Origin: Armatimonadota bacterium
Lineage (GTDB): Bacteria > Armatimonadota > Zipacnadia > Zipacnadales > JABUFB01
DNA: 64,000 nt
NCBI GenBank assembly: GCA_013314775.1
Contig: JABUFB010000009.1
Coordinates: forward strand, 62,001-126,000
Reading direction: 5' to 3'
The translations under genes and the position numbers were made by a program. How positions within the stretch are numbered: the first letter of the stretch is position 1; the number at the start of each line of letters is the position of its first letter. Shown here one piece after another: positions 26,193-34,404 of the stretch. The notes beneath the pieces are model-generated. The model saw only the letters and a list, made by a program, of their open reading frames with translations. It had not been told where the DNA came from and made no database searches.

Positions 26193-28475
26193 TCAACTCC
26201 CACCCGCGGCAGCTGCGGGATCGATGACGACGAGAGCGGTGTCCGCGCCCCAGACGAACCGCCGGCGCGGGTCGAGAGACTTACCCGCCTGGCCCGACGC
26301 GGAGTATGGAACGGCGCGGCTGAGAGCTTCGGGCAGGCCGAGCTCGATAGACGCCCCGGGGGTGTCGCAGTAGAGTAGGTACCTCTCGCCGGAGCGCACG
26401 AGTTCGAAGCCGCCCCCTCGCATGAACACCCGGATAAGCGGCTGCGCCCCCATCCAGAAAACGGTCGGCGTGGCATCCGGCCGGCCGTCACTCACCACCG
26501 GCCCGCCGCCCACGGCATCCAGCGCCAGAATCGTCTGGGTTTTCTTCTTCAGATGAATGCGTACCTGCTGGCCGGTGTTCGCGGCATCGCTGACGTACCG
26601 GACCAGCCAGTTGCGCGAGGTGCGCCAGGGCTGGCTGTCGAGACTCTGCCATACGAAGGCCGCGTGCTCGGAGTTGCCCGCGAAGGACAGGCCGCTGCAT
26701 GCGATCTTACCGGCCAGCCGCAGATTCCCGGCGGCTCCGTTGACCTGCTGGCTTTCGACCCGCAGCAGGCCTGCGGCGCGGTCAATGACCAGCTCGCGGG
26801 TATCAGAGACACAGACCGCGTCTGGCTCCGCACGAGTGGCGGAAGACGAGGCAAACTGGTTGGCGACGCGGCTGATCCACGACAGTGCGTGTGTGTCGAC
26901 CGGAAAACGCGTCAGCGATCGTGTGAACACATCCGCCGGCCCGAAGGACAAGACTTCCGTGCGCTCCGATGTCCGTATCTGGCGCTGAAGGAACAGTCGG
27001 GCGCCAATTGAAGCCATCCCCCAGCGCGCGGGATCGTGAACAACATCGAAGTAATCGATCCTCCGCGTCGCCGGGCGAGTGTCGAAGGTGAACAGCATCA
27101 TCGCGTCCACATCGTGCAGCGCCGCATAGCAGGCGGCGTCCAGCATGCCCTCGGCACGACACGGGTTTGGCCAACACACACCCCACTCACGCACCAACAG
27201 GGGCTTGCCGTCCACACGGGCCGCGCCAAGGGTTGGCGCGAATGCGGTGGCAACCGGAGCGCTCAGCGGGCTGTTGCCCGAGAAGAACCCCGGAAGCTGC
27301 CAGGGCGTTGCGGCACGGAAATACGGGTGGTCAAAGTAATAGTTGATCGCCGTGCAGTCAAGCTCCTGGGCGACGGACCACAGGTCACCCGGCGCTCGCG
27401 GCTCCGTGACCGCCGTGACCGGGCAACGCAGCCCGTTCTCGCGCAGAAAACCGATCATCTGCCGGAAGTAGTCACGGTGTACCGCTGCGAAGAACATGTC
27501 GCGATCGACGCGCCTTGGGCCCTCCAGTTCCAGGTCTGGGCTCAGGCCCGGCATGCCCACGGACGCCCGGGATGGGTCCTCGTAGGGTTTGAGTTGCGCG
27601 CCGGGATCGGAAGCCCATGCCTGCGCAAGACGCTCCCGCGTCTGGTAACGCTGTAGAAGCCACCTTCCCCAGCGCTGGAGAAGTTGCGTGCGGTAGAAGG
27701 TGGGCAGGCGCTCCAGCCGGCGCTCCTCGTGAAAAAGCCCGTTCTCATCGCACAGTTCGACGGTCACCACCGCCGGGTCGCGCGCGTAGGACAGGCCAGT
27801 GTACGGGTTCACGTGATCGAAGAGTAGCTCCCGCGCATACTCCTGCTGCAACCGGATGAGAGTGGGGTCGAACACCGCGCAGGGCTTGGCACCGCGGCCG
27901 AGTTCACCTGCAGCCGTCACTCCCTCTGCTTCCCGGAACGTGCGGAAATCCAGCAGGTCCAGATAGACGCAGATCCCCCGCTCCTTCAGTGCGGATACCC
28001 AGTAGTCCAGGATATCCAGCCGTGTCTGGTCGATCCTCGGTGACGATCCCGCCAGACGCGCGGGAAGCAGCCCGTTCTCATCATCCACGTGATGCAGCCG
28101 GACCAGATTGAACCCTGCACGGGCGATGGCCGCGACGGCCTGATCGATGGTTTCCCGCGACTGGAATACAGAATCCTTGGCGACATTGATGCCCCAGAAT
28201 CGGGCCTGCGTGCCGTCTTCGTAGTACAGGCGGCCATCCGTACCGGCAAAGACAAACCCCCTGCGGCCGGCGGGTGGGCTGAGCAGGTCTGAGCAATCCG
28301 CGATGGAAGCGGCCGGGAACTCACTGAGATTGGGATTGAGCAGGGGGACGTCCTGAGACCCGCTCACACTATCGGCAACACAGAACCAGGCCAGGACGGC
28401 CAGCAGCATGGCCGAACGTGACCAGGTGAGAGAAGCCTTCGTCGGGTTTGCGGTGTACCGGCGCTGTGGCGTCAC
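26193..28475 (-). CDS. Exported glycoside hydrolase, GH5-like TIM barrel
   Basis: A 760-residue exported protein. GTG 28475 overlaps the preceding stop in GTGA; ATG 28409 is an alternative, and both leave the same hydrophobic signal segment (MLLAVLAWFCVADSVSGS). The N-terminal domain is a (beta/alpha)8 hydrolase of the GH5/clan A style: FWGINVAKDS, AGFNLVRLHHVDDENG, ICVYLDLLDF, a candidate acid/base Glu in VTVELCDENG, and a candidate nucleophile Glu in LLVREWGVCW. The last 250 residues are beta-rich, as in accessory domains. The polysaccharide is unknown. It is coupled to a polysaccharide deacetylase upstream and to purB downstream. Confidence 0.8.
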   Translation of the reverse strand: MTPQRRYTANPTKASLTWSRSAMLLAVLAWFCVADSVSGSQDVPLLNPNLSEFPAASIADCSDLLSPPAGRRGFVFAGTDGRLYYEDGTQARFWGINVAKDSVFQSRETIDQAVAAIARAGFNLVRLHHVDDENGLLPARLAGSSPRIDQTRLDILDYWVSALKERGICVYLDLLDFRTFREAEGVTAAGELGRGAKPCAVFDPTLIRLQQEYARELLFDHVNPYTGLSYARDPAVVTVELCDENGLFHEERRLERLPTFYRTQLLQRWGRWLLQRYQTRERLAQAWASDPGAQLKPYEDPSRASVGMPGLSPDLELEGPRRVDRDMFFAAVHRDYFRQMIGFLRENGLRCPVTAVTEPRAPGDLWSVAQELDCTAINYYFDHPYFRAATPWQLPGFFSGNSPLSAPVATAFAPTLGAARVDGKPLLVREWGVCWPNPCRAEGMLDAACYAALHDVDAMMLFTFDTRPATRRIDYFDVVHDPARWGMASIGARLFLQRQIRTSERTEVLSFGPADVFTRSLTRFPVDTHALSWISRVANQFASSSATRAEPDAVCVSDTRELVIDRAAGLLRVESQQVNGAAGNLRLAGKIACSGLSFAGNSEHAAFVWQSLDSQPWRTSRNWLVRYVSDAANTGQQVRIHLKKKTQTILALDAVGGGPVVSDGRPDATPTVFWMGAQPLIRVFMRGGGFELVRSGERYLLYCDTPGASIELGLPEALSRAVPYSASGQAGKSLDPRRRFVWGADTALVVIDPAAAAGGS

Positions 28476-30415
28476 GGGATTGCCTGTCCGCGCTCGTGTT
28501 CCGGCTTGTCCAGCCGGGCGTATGCGTTCGGGTTGCCGTTGTCGAAAGTGACAAACCTCACCCCATACTTGCGCAGGGCCGGGATCAGATGCGGGAGGGT
28601 GTCCAGAGTTTCGTCCTCGCCGTTGTGCAGCAGAATGATCCCGCCGTTCGCGCATTGCCGGGCCAGTTCGGCGGCGATGCGCTGACCGTCACGGCCCGGA
28701 AAACTGGTGATGTTCGCGGTCCAGAAGACGGTGGTGAAACCCAGGTTGCCGGCGGCCTGCCGAACTGTGTCATCGTAGTACCCGCCGGGCGGCCGGAACA
28801 GCGTGACTGTCTCTCCGCTGGCCTCGCGCAGGGCCAGCCGGCTCTTCACGAGGTCCTGCTCGCACTCGCTGAGGCTCATGTGCCGCAGACTGTAGTGGGC
28901 GTGGGAATGGCTGCCCACCGTGTGTCCTCGGCGGCGGATCTCCCGCACAAGTTCCGGATAGAGCGTAACCTGCTTGCCCACCAGAAAGAAGGTGGCCTTC
29001 ACACCCCACTTGTCCAGTTCGTCCAGGATCCACGGTGTGATCAGCGGATGCGGCCCGTCGTCGAAGGTGATTGCCACCTGCTTGCTGTTGGCCGGGGTCG
29101 TGGCGACTTCCGGCGCAGCGGCGGCGAGTTCGAGGCCCATCGCCTTGTAGGCCAGGAGCAGATCCGTGCGGAGGCCAGGGATGCGGGCGTTTCCGGCATA
29201 AGCGCTCTCGAAGCACCCTGCGGCCAGCTGGGGCTGCCCCGTGGCCATGAGGCCGTGCCCAATGAGCTGCCTCGTCGCAAGCGGTGACACGGGCGGCGCC
29301 AGCATCTGCTCCAGCAGCTCTGCAACCGCCTGCCGAACCTCTCGCTCCTCGGGACCAAGCGTCCGGTTCCCGTTCTGCACTTTCACACGCAGGCTCGTGG
29401 TGCGCACCACGCGGCCCAGGGTATCGAAGCCGTCGGCACGCATCTCACACACGCCATCATCCAGCAACCGGGTATCCACAACCACCTTGAACGGGCGAGC
29501 CGAGCTAATGCCCGCGTAGCTGTCGTCGATCCGCACGATCACGTGGTCGATGTCCAGACCGTTATCCACGCGCACTGAGACGGTGACCCGGTCGCGCAGT
29601 ATATCCCCGGACCGCGGTGTGTCGAAGGCAAAGTCACCAACGGGCGAGGGAGTACCGGATGGGCCTGTAACGGGCACAGGCGTCGGAACACGGGCAAGAG
29701 CCTGGGCAAGCTGGCTTTCATCCGCCGCGGAGTGCGCGGCCCAGTACGCCGCACGCGGCGTCCACAAGCAAGAGGGCAGGAACAGCGGCGAAGAGTAGTT
29801 GCTCAGGTTGCCCGGGACCATAGGCTCAGAGTACATGCCGGCGGCAACGGATGGGTCCCCGCGCGCCAGCAGAGCAGCAGCCAGAGCATGCCGCGCCGTG
29901 GGACTGTCCGGCACCGTGCCCAGGGCGGACCGTGCCTGCTGGATAGCCGTATCATACAGACCCAGCGCGCAGGCAGCATAGGCTTCACCCGCCAGCGCGA
30001 GAGCGGGTGAGCGGGGTGCGCTATTGACCGCGGAGCGGAAGTAGCTCATCGCCGACGCGTAATCGCTCAGCACGCACGAGGCCGAACCCGCGCCCATATG
30101 CGCACAGGCGAGCCCAGGCGCCAGTACCAGCGCATTGCGGAAGTGACGCAGCGCACCGTCAGCGTCCCCTGAGAAGAGGGCTGCCGCACCGGATCCGGCG
30201 ACCGCCTCCGCGCACAGGCGGTCCTCGGTAGCGGCCCGTTCAAAGGCGGAGGCCGCCCCCGCAAGATCTCCGGCCTGGAGCCGTGACGCGCCCTGCAGAA
30301 GGGCTTCGGAAGTACCGGCAAGCGCGGGCAGGCAAGCACACACGAGCAGCGCGATGACCGCGCGCACAATCTGGCTTCCCCGCCCTGATTCCCGGGTCTC
30401 GCAGGTCTGACTCAT
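28472..30415 (-). CDS. Exported TPR and polysaccharide deacetylase (NodB homology) protein
   Basis: A 647-residue protein with a signal peptide (to about residue 33, ACLPALAG), TPR-like helical repeats to about 195, a beta domain (FAFDTPRSGDILRDRVTVSV onward) and a C-terminal NodB deacetylase domain. Metal and catalytic motifs are AITFDDGPH (from about 447), GSHSHAHYSL (H-x-H-x-H rather than the usual HSxxHP), RPPGGYYDD, FWTANI and ILLHNG. Such enzymes remove N- or O-acetyl groups from chitin, peptidoglycan or exopolysaccharide. Its start overlaps the birA stop (ATGA) and its end overlaps the GH5-like start (GTGA). The TPR front end suggests assembly into a complex. Confidence 0.88.
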   Translation of the reverse strand: MSQTCETRESGRGSQIVRAVIALLVCACLPALAGTSEALLQGASRLQAGDLAGAASAFERAATEDRLCAEAVAGSGAAALFSGDADGALRHFRNALVLAPGLACAHMGAGSASCVLSDYASAMSYFRSAVNSAPRSPALALAGEAYAACALGLYDTAIQQARSALGTVPDSPTARHALAAALLARGDPSVAAGMYSEPMVPGNLSNYSSPLFLPSCLWTPRAAYWAAHSAADESQLAQALARVPTPVPVTGPSGTPSPVGDFAFDTPRSGDILRDRVTVSVRVDNGLDIDHVIVRIDDSYAGISSARPFKVVVDTRLLDDGVCEMRADGFDTLGRVVRTTSLRVKVQNGNRTLGPEEREVRQAVAELLEQMLAPPVSPLATRQLIGHGLMATGQPQLAAGCFESAYAGNARIPGLRTDLLLAYKAMGLELAAAAPEVATTPANSKQVAITFDDGPHPLITPWILDELDKWGVKATFFLVGKQVTLYPELVREIRRRGHTVGSHSHAHYSLRHMSLSECEQDLVKSRLALREASGETVTLFRPPGGYYDDTVRQAAGNLGFTTVFWTANITSFPGRDGQRIAAELARQCANGGIILLHNGEDETLDTLPHLIPALRKYGVRFVTFDNGNPNAYARLDKPEHERGQAIP

Positions 30416-31203
30416 CGGTGGATTCCACTGGAGAGAGACAATTCGCCCGCCGTGAAGGATCGGATGCCGGCCGCGGTCTTGATCACCAGCGCCCCTGCCT
30501 CATCAATTCCGGATGCAATGCCGGTCACTGACTCCCCGGCCACTTGCAACGTTACAGCCTGTCCGAGGACGGTGTCAAGCGTGCGCGCCCGGGCCACTAC
30601 CTGCCCGGTGCAGCCGCGTTGCAGCTCCAGGTAAACGGCGTCAAGAGCCCGCAGGATCGCCGCAAGGATCATCTCGCGCGGTGCCGCATGTTGCCAGACC
30701 TGGTCAAGCGCGATTGAGGGCAATGCGGGCGCTTCGGTCGGCGGAGCCTGGGTGACATTGATGCCAATGCCCAGGGCGAACGAACCCCCACGGCCTTCAA
30801 GGAGGATACCGCCGAGCTTTGCTGCGCCTCCATCCTGGGATGCGGACGGAACCACCAGATCGTTTGGCCATTTGGTGCGCACCGCCGCCCCGACCAGTTC
30901 GTGCAGCGCGTCGGCAGTGGCCACCCCAGCCCCGAGGCTTAGGAGTCCCGGCGCGAACTCACCGGTCCCGGGCCGCAACAACACGGAGAACAGCAGGCTC
31001 CCGCCGGGTGTGTCTTTCCACGTCCTGCCCAGGCGACCGCGGCCCGCGGATTGGCTCTCGGCACACACCACAACCCCTTCGGGCGCGCCTCCCGCGGCAA
31101 GCTCCAGGACCCGGTCGTTCGTGGAGCCGATGACTTTGTGCACCTCCAGTGAATGGCCGAGGTGCAGGCCCGCAGTCTCGAGCAGTATCTGGTCAACATC
31201 CAT
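30412..31203 (-). CDS. birA: Biotin--[acetyl-CoA-carboxylase] ligase
   Basis: Attaches biotin to biotin-dependent carboxylases. The 263-residue protein contains only the ligase and C-terminal SH3-like parts: STNDRVLEL, the biotinyl-AMP loop GRGRLGRTW (from 54), KWPNDL (111-116), GGILLEG and LGIGINV. It lacks the N-terminal helix-turn-helix of the E. coli repressor-ligase, so it should not act as a repressor. ATG 31203 is chosen; an in-frame GTG lies 9 bases earlier. It overlaps the deacetylase start by four bases. Confidence 0.93.
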   Translation of the reverse strand: MDVDQILLETAGLHLGHSLEVHKVIGSTNDRVLELAAGGAPEGVVVCAESQSAGRGRLGRTWKDTPGGSLLFSVLLRPGTGEFAPGLLSLGAGVATADALHELVGAAVRTKWPNDLVVPSASQDGGAAKLGGILLEGRGGSFALGIGINVTQAPPTEAPALPSIALDQVWQHAAPREMILAAILRALDAVYLELQRGCTGQVVARARTLDTVLGQAVTLQVAGESVTGIASGIDEAGALVIKTAAGIRSFTAGELSLSSGIHR

Positions 31204-31269
31204 GGGAATCACCGCGGGCCGCCCGATGGTGCGGGGCGGCCCGAAGAGCGAGTGACATCGTGCTACGCA

Positions 31270-32868
31270 TCACGGCCCCGCGACCGCGAAACCATCTTCG
31301 CGGACCTCCAGCCTGTAGTTACCCTCTTCGCACAGCATCCGCAGAGCCGCCTCCGCCGGAACCTCCTGGAAACGCGCGTTGATGCGCGGTCCGGCAACCT
31401 CGGGCCCGACTTTCACCGCAAGTCCGGACTGCCGTCCCACCGCAAGGAGCGCGTCGCGCACCGGCGTCTCATCGAACTCGATGGTGATGTCCGGCGACTT
31501 TCTCTCAACGTCCCCGGCTGCGTCGGCTGGAGCGGGTGTGAAGCCGGGGATTTCCACGTCCAGCCGGCCGCGAACCTCAGGCCGTTCGGATGCCACGCCG
31601 ATCCGCAGTTCCCGGGTGCCGGATTCGGTCGCAACCAGATTGAGGGCCAGCGTGGTGCGCCGCTGAGCCCGCAGCCGACCAGAATACACGACCCCTCTCG
31701 GGTCTGCATTGGTAACCTTCAGGTGCGTATCCGGTTTGACCGTAACCACCGCGCTCCCCACTTCGGACTGGGGCTCAATGACCACCGCAGCGGTCCCTGT
31801 CCGGCCGACCTCCCGGACTCTGGGGGGGATGAAAGTCATGAGGAAGCCATCAGTTACGCCGGGAATAGCGACGTCGGCTGATTTGGTTGCCATCATAGAC
31901 GGCGCTGCCAGGGGTGCGTCCGCTGTGTAAGCGGTGGCCCGTGGACCCGCAGGCATGGGAGCTCCAGGCATGGCCGGCTCCCCTCCTGCGCCACCCTTCC
32001 CGGTCGCACCGGCGAAGCCTTCACGGGCCCCAGCCACGCCGGCAGGTACGGGCAGTTCCATCGCAAAGGCGTCCGGCTCGCCGAGTTCCCGGGCCACTGA
32101 AGTGCTCAGAGCGCTGTGGCCGGCGTCCAGCAGATCCTCGAATCGCGGCGCCGATTCCTCTCGCGTGGGAACAGTCGCCGGCGCAGGGGGCCGGACGGTC
32201 TCCAAACGCGCGGTCGGTCGCGACTCAGCGCGCATCGGCCCAGTGTCTGGAACGGCACCGCGTGTCCCCGCGTCGCGCCGGGTCTTTTCACGGCCCGCAG
32301 ACGCGCGTGTTGACGCGGCAGAGGCGGAAGCGGGAGCCCCGCTCGCCTCACGGACGGGCGCTGCACCCTCAAGCTCGGCCGGCGCGCTGTCTGCTCCGGC
32401 GGCAATGCCGTCCGAATCGACTTCCTTCTCTGTAGCGGGTGCGGGAGTTGCGGCTTTCTCAGCAGGGAGAGGGCGTGAGGCCTGCGGCTGGGCCATCTGA
32501 GCACCCTTCTCCGCAGATAGCAGCGCCCCGGTCAAGTCGCCGCGGAACACCGCTACGAGCCCGAGAAGCAGGCAGGCAGCAGCAGCAAGAGCGCTGATCT
32601 GCGACCAGTTCCAGCGCCGCGCCTTCCACGATCCCGCGCCCTCGGCGGCTTCCGCATCGATTGCAGCGGAGATCCGGGCCAGCATGTCTTCTGGCGGTTG
32701 GACGCGCGGAAGCGAAGACAGCACGCTGACAGTCGCCCTGAACGCGGCAAGATCGGCCGCGCAATCCGGACACGCAGCGAGATGCGCTTCCAGTTGCTGG
32801 TGCGCATCCGCTGGAAGCGTATTGTCCAAATACTCAGTGAACCTGTCCTGCCAGTCAGCACAAGTCAT
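31270..32868 (-). CDS. Anti-sigma factor with ZAS zinc finger and a C-terminal STN-like domain
   Basis: A 532-residue membrane protein directly behind an ECF sigma gene. Residues 1-40 carry the anti-sigma zinc motif HLAACPDC (H29, C33, C36). One helix (about 86-108, ISALAAAACLLLGLVAVF) crosses the membrane. A long Ala/Pro/Glu-rich linker follows, then a beta domain (FIPPRVREVGRTGTAAVV). The last 75 residues (ITIEFDETPVRDALLAVGRQ, closing LRMLCEEGNYRLEVREDG) read like the STN domain of secretins and TonB receptors, matching the pattern of the PilQ N-terminus in this window. ATG 32868 follows AGGA. It probably holds the sigma factor until a periplasmic signal arrives. Confidence 0.85.
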   Translation of the reverse strand: MTCADWQDRFTEYLDNTLPADAHQQLEAHLAACPDCAADLAAFRATVSVLSSLPRVQPPEDMLARISAAIDAEAAEGAGSWKARRWNWSQISALAAAACLLLGLVAVFRGDLTGALLSAEKGAQMAQPQASRPLPAEKAATPAPATEKEVDSDGIAAGADSAPAELEGAAPVREASGAPASASAASTRASAGREKTRRDAGTRGAVPDTGPMRAESRPTARLETVRPPAPATVPTREESAPRFEDLLDAGHSALSTSVARELGEPDAFAMELPVPAGVAGAREGFAGATGKGGAGGEPAMPGAPMPAGPRATAYTADAPLAAPSMMATKSADVAIPGVTDGFLMTFIPPRVREVGRTGTAAVVIEPQSEVGSAVVTVKPDTHLKVTNADPRGVVYSGRLRAQRRTTLALNLVATESGTRELRIGVASERPEVRGRLDVEIPGFTPAPADAAGDVERKSPDITIEFDETPVRDALLAVGRQSGLAVKVGPEVAGPRINARFQEVPAEAALRMLCEEGNYRLEVREDGFAVAGP

Positions 32869-32934
32869 GCGGCATTCCTGAGACACGGCGTTTGCGACCG
32901 CCCGCGACAACCGCGGGGTCTGGTCCGTATGCCT

Positions 32935-32975
32935 GACGGGCCTCGTCTCTTTTGGAAACAACGGGACGGCCCGTC
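32935..32975 (-). other. Stem-loop between sigma and anti-sigma genes
   Basis: GACGGGCC (32935-32942) and GGCCCGTC (32968-32975) are perfect reverse complements around 25 bases, in the 125-base gap between the ECF sigma factor and its anti-sigma factor. It may set the ratio of the two proteins; no terminator T-run is present. Confidence 0.35.
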
Positions 32976-32993
32976 GAAGCTATGACTTAGCCC

Positions 32994-33584
32994 CTACTCG
33001 AAAAGTTCCATGTGCCCGGACAACTCTTCCTTGAGCGCATGCCGCGCGCGATTGAGCCGGGATTTCACGGTGCCCAGGGGCACCCGAAGGATTTCGCTGA
33101 TCTCCTCGTAGGACAGCCCCGACAGATCATACATTGCCAGTATCTCCCGATGCCCTCCATTCAGGCGCATAAGTGCCCGCTGCACGAGATGCTGACGCTC
33201 GCGCTGTTCCACGGACATAGCGGGGTCGGCGCGGTAATCGGGGAGTTCGCGTTCCTCAAGGGAGTCCTCGTCGTCTTCCTCAACCAGCGTAAGGCTGTTG
33301 GCGGAATGGGCATTCCGGCGCAGCTGGTCGAGGCAGACGTTGGTCACGATCCGGTACAGCCAGGTGGAAAAGCCGGCCTCACGACGGAAGCGCCCGATGG
33401 CCTTGTAGGCGCGCACGAACGCAACCTGGATGGCGTCGGCACTCAGGTCGGGATCGCCCAGCATACGGTAGGCAACATTGTACGCCAAGGAGTAGTGCTG
33501 CCTGACGAGTTCGTCGAAGGCCGCACGATCCCCGCGCTGGGCGCGCGCAATCAGCTTCGCGTCACTGTCTGCCACGGACTTCAC
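32994..33584 (-). CDS. ECF-type RNA polymerase sigma factor
   Basis: A 196-residue group 4 sigma factor. Region 2 runs FDELVRQHYSLAYNVAYRML to FSTWLYRIVTNVCLDQLRRN and region 4 is LNGGHREILAMYDLSGLSYEEI followed by LGTVKSRLNRARHALKEEL. It would direct polymerase to stress- or envelope-type promoters, held by the membrane anti-sigma factor encoded next. The start is GTG 33584, 10 bases after the PASTA-protein stop, so it lies in the same co-directional run as the pilus and shikimate genes. Linker residues between regions 2 and 4 are acidic. Confidence 0.93.
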   Translation of the reverse strand: MKSVADSDAKLIARAQRGDRAAFDELVRQHYSLAYNVAYRMLGDPDLSADAIQVAFVRAYKAIGRFRREAGFSTWLYRIVTNVCLDQLRRNAHSANSLTLVEEDDEDSLEERELPDYRADPAMSVEQRERQHLVQRALMRLNGGHREILAMYDLSGLSYEEISEILRVPLGTVKSRLNRARHALKEELSGHMELFE

Positions 33585-33594
33585 CGGACTCGGA

Positions 33595-34404
33595 TCAGAA
33601 TGTCTTTGACAGGATCTCCTTGCCCATCAACTCAACCCGCACTCGCCATCCTGAACGCACCACGATATTCACCCGCACCTCGTCCCCTGGTCTGTGGACG
33701 CGGTCGTAAGCAGGGCGTTCCTCGCCCTGATCGGTGATCACGACCGCCTGCACTCTCTGCAATGCGGGGCCTTTCGGCACGATCAGCCGAATCCGCCGGA
33801 AGTACCAGTCCGGGCCGCCGGCGACTTCGAGCTTGCCGAACTCAGGGCCGCCGCTGACCACCAGCACGACCCCTTTGCTGCGGCCGACCTTTGTGCCCGG
33901 TGCTGGATCCTGTTTGATCACGCGATCCTTGGGCTGGTCGCCCGACTGCCGTCGGATGTCCTCAATCATCAGGCCCGCGCGCTGCAGCTTCTGTTCCGCC
34001 AGATCCAGGTTCAGGCCCGTCACCGAAGGTACCCGTACCTCGCGAGGCCCCATGCTGATGACGCACTCCACGGACCGACCCCGCTTGACGCGCTTTCCCT
34101 CGTACGGTTTGGTCCGGATCACGTGGTCAGCAGGAATTGTGTCATGGTACTCCTTGCCTGACGGCTTCAGCTTCAGACCGCGCTCTGTCAGCGCTCGCTC
34201 GGCATCCGCGAGCGTCAGCCCCTGCACTCGGGGGACGTGCACTTGTTGGGGGCTGGTGCCGTAGAAGGTCATGGTCGCGAGAGCCATGACACCCGCGAAT
34301 ATGGCCAGCGTGAGAAGAATGCCGATCAATCCGCGGATAATCTCAAAGATGACCTGGGCGACGGCGCCGGCAGTTCTCATGTGAGCCCCGATCTCACCGT
34401 TCAT
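33595..34404 (-). CDS. Membrane-anchored PASTA-domain protein
   Basis: About 269 residues: a short cytoplasmic end, one membrane helix (IIRGLIGILLTLAIFAGVMALA), two PASTA domains (VHVPRVQGLTLADAERALTE and VRVPSVTGLNLDLAEQKLQR, each ending in the typical VxxG/ISMGP strand) and a unique C-terminal beta domain. PASTA domains bind peptidoglycan fragments and usually sit on Ser/Thr kinases or penicillin-binding proteins; here no kinase is attached. ATG 34404 overlaps the aroK-aroB stop region by 11 bases; ATG 34380 is an equally possible start. It may link cell-wall state to the sigma/anti-sigma pair next door. Confidence 0.87.
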   Translation of the reverse strand: MNGEIGAHMRTAGAVAQVIFEIIRGLIGILLTLAIFAGVMALATMTFYGTSPQQVHVPRVQGLTLADAERALTERGLKLKPSGKEYHDTIPADHVIRTKPYEGKRVKRGRSVECVISMGPREVRVPSVTGLNLDLAEQKLQRAGLMIEDIRRQSGDQPKDRVIKQDPAPGTKVGRSKGVVLVVSGGPEFGKLEVAGGPDWYFRRIRLIVPKGPALQRVQAVVITDQGEERPAYDRVHRPGDEVRVNIVVRSGWRVRVELMGKEILSKTF

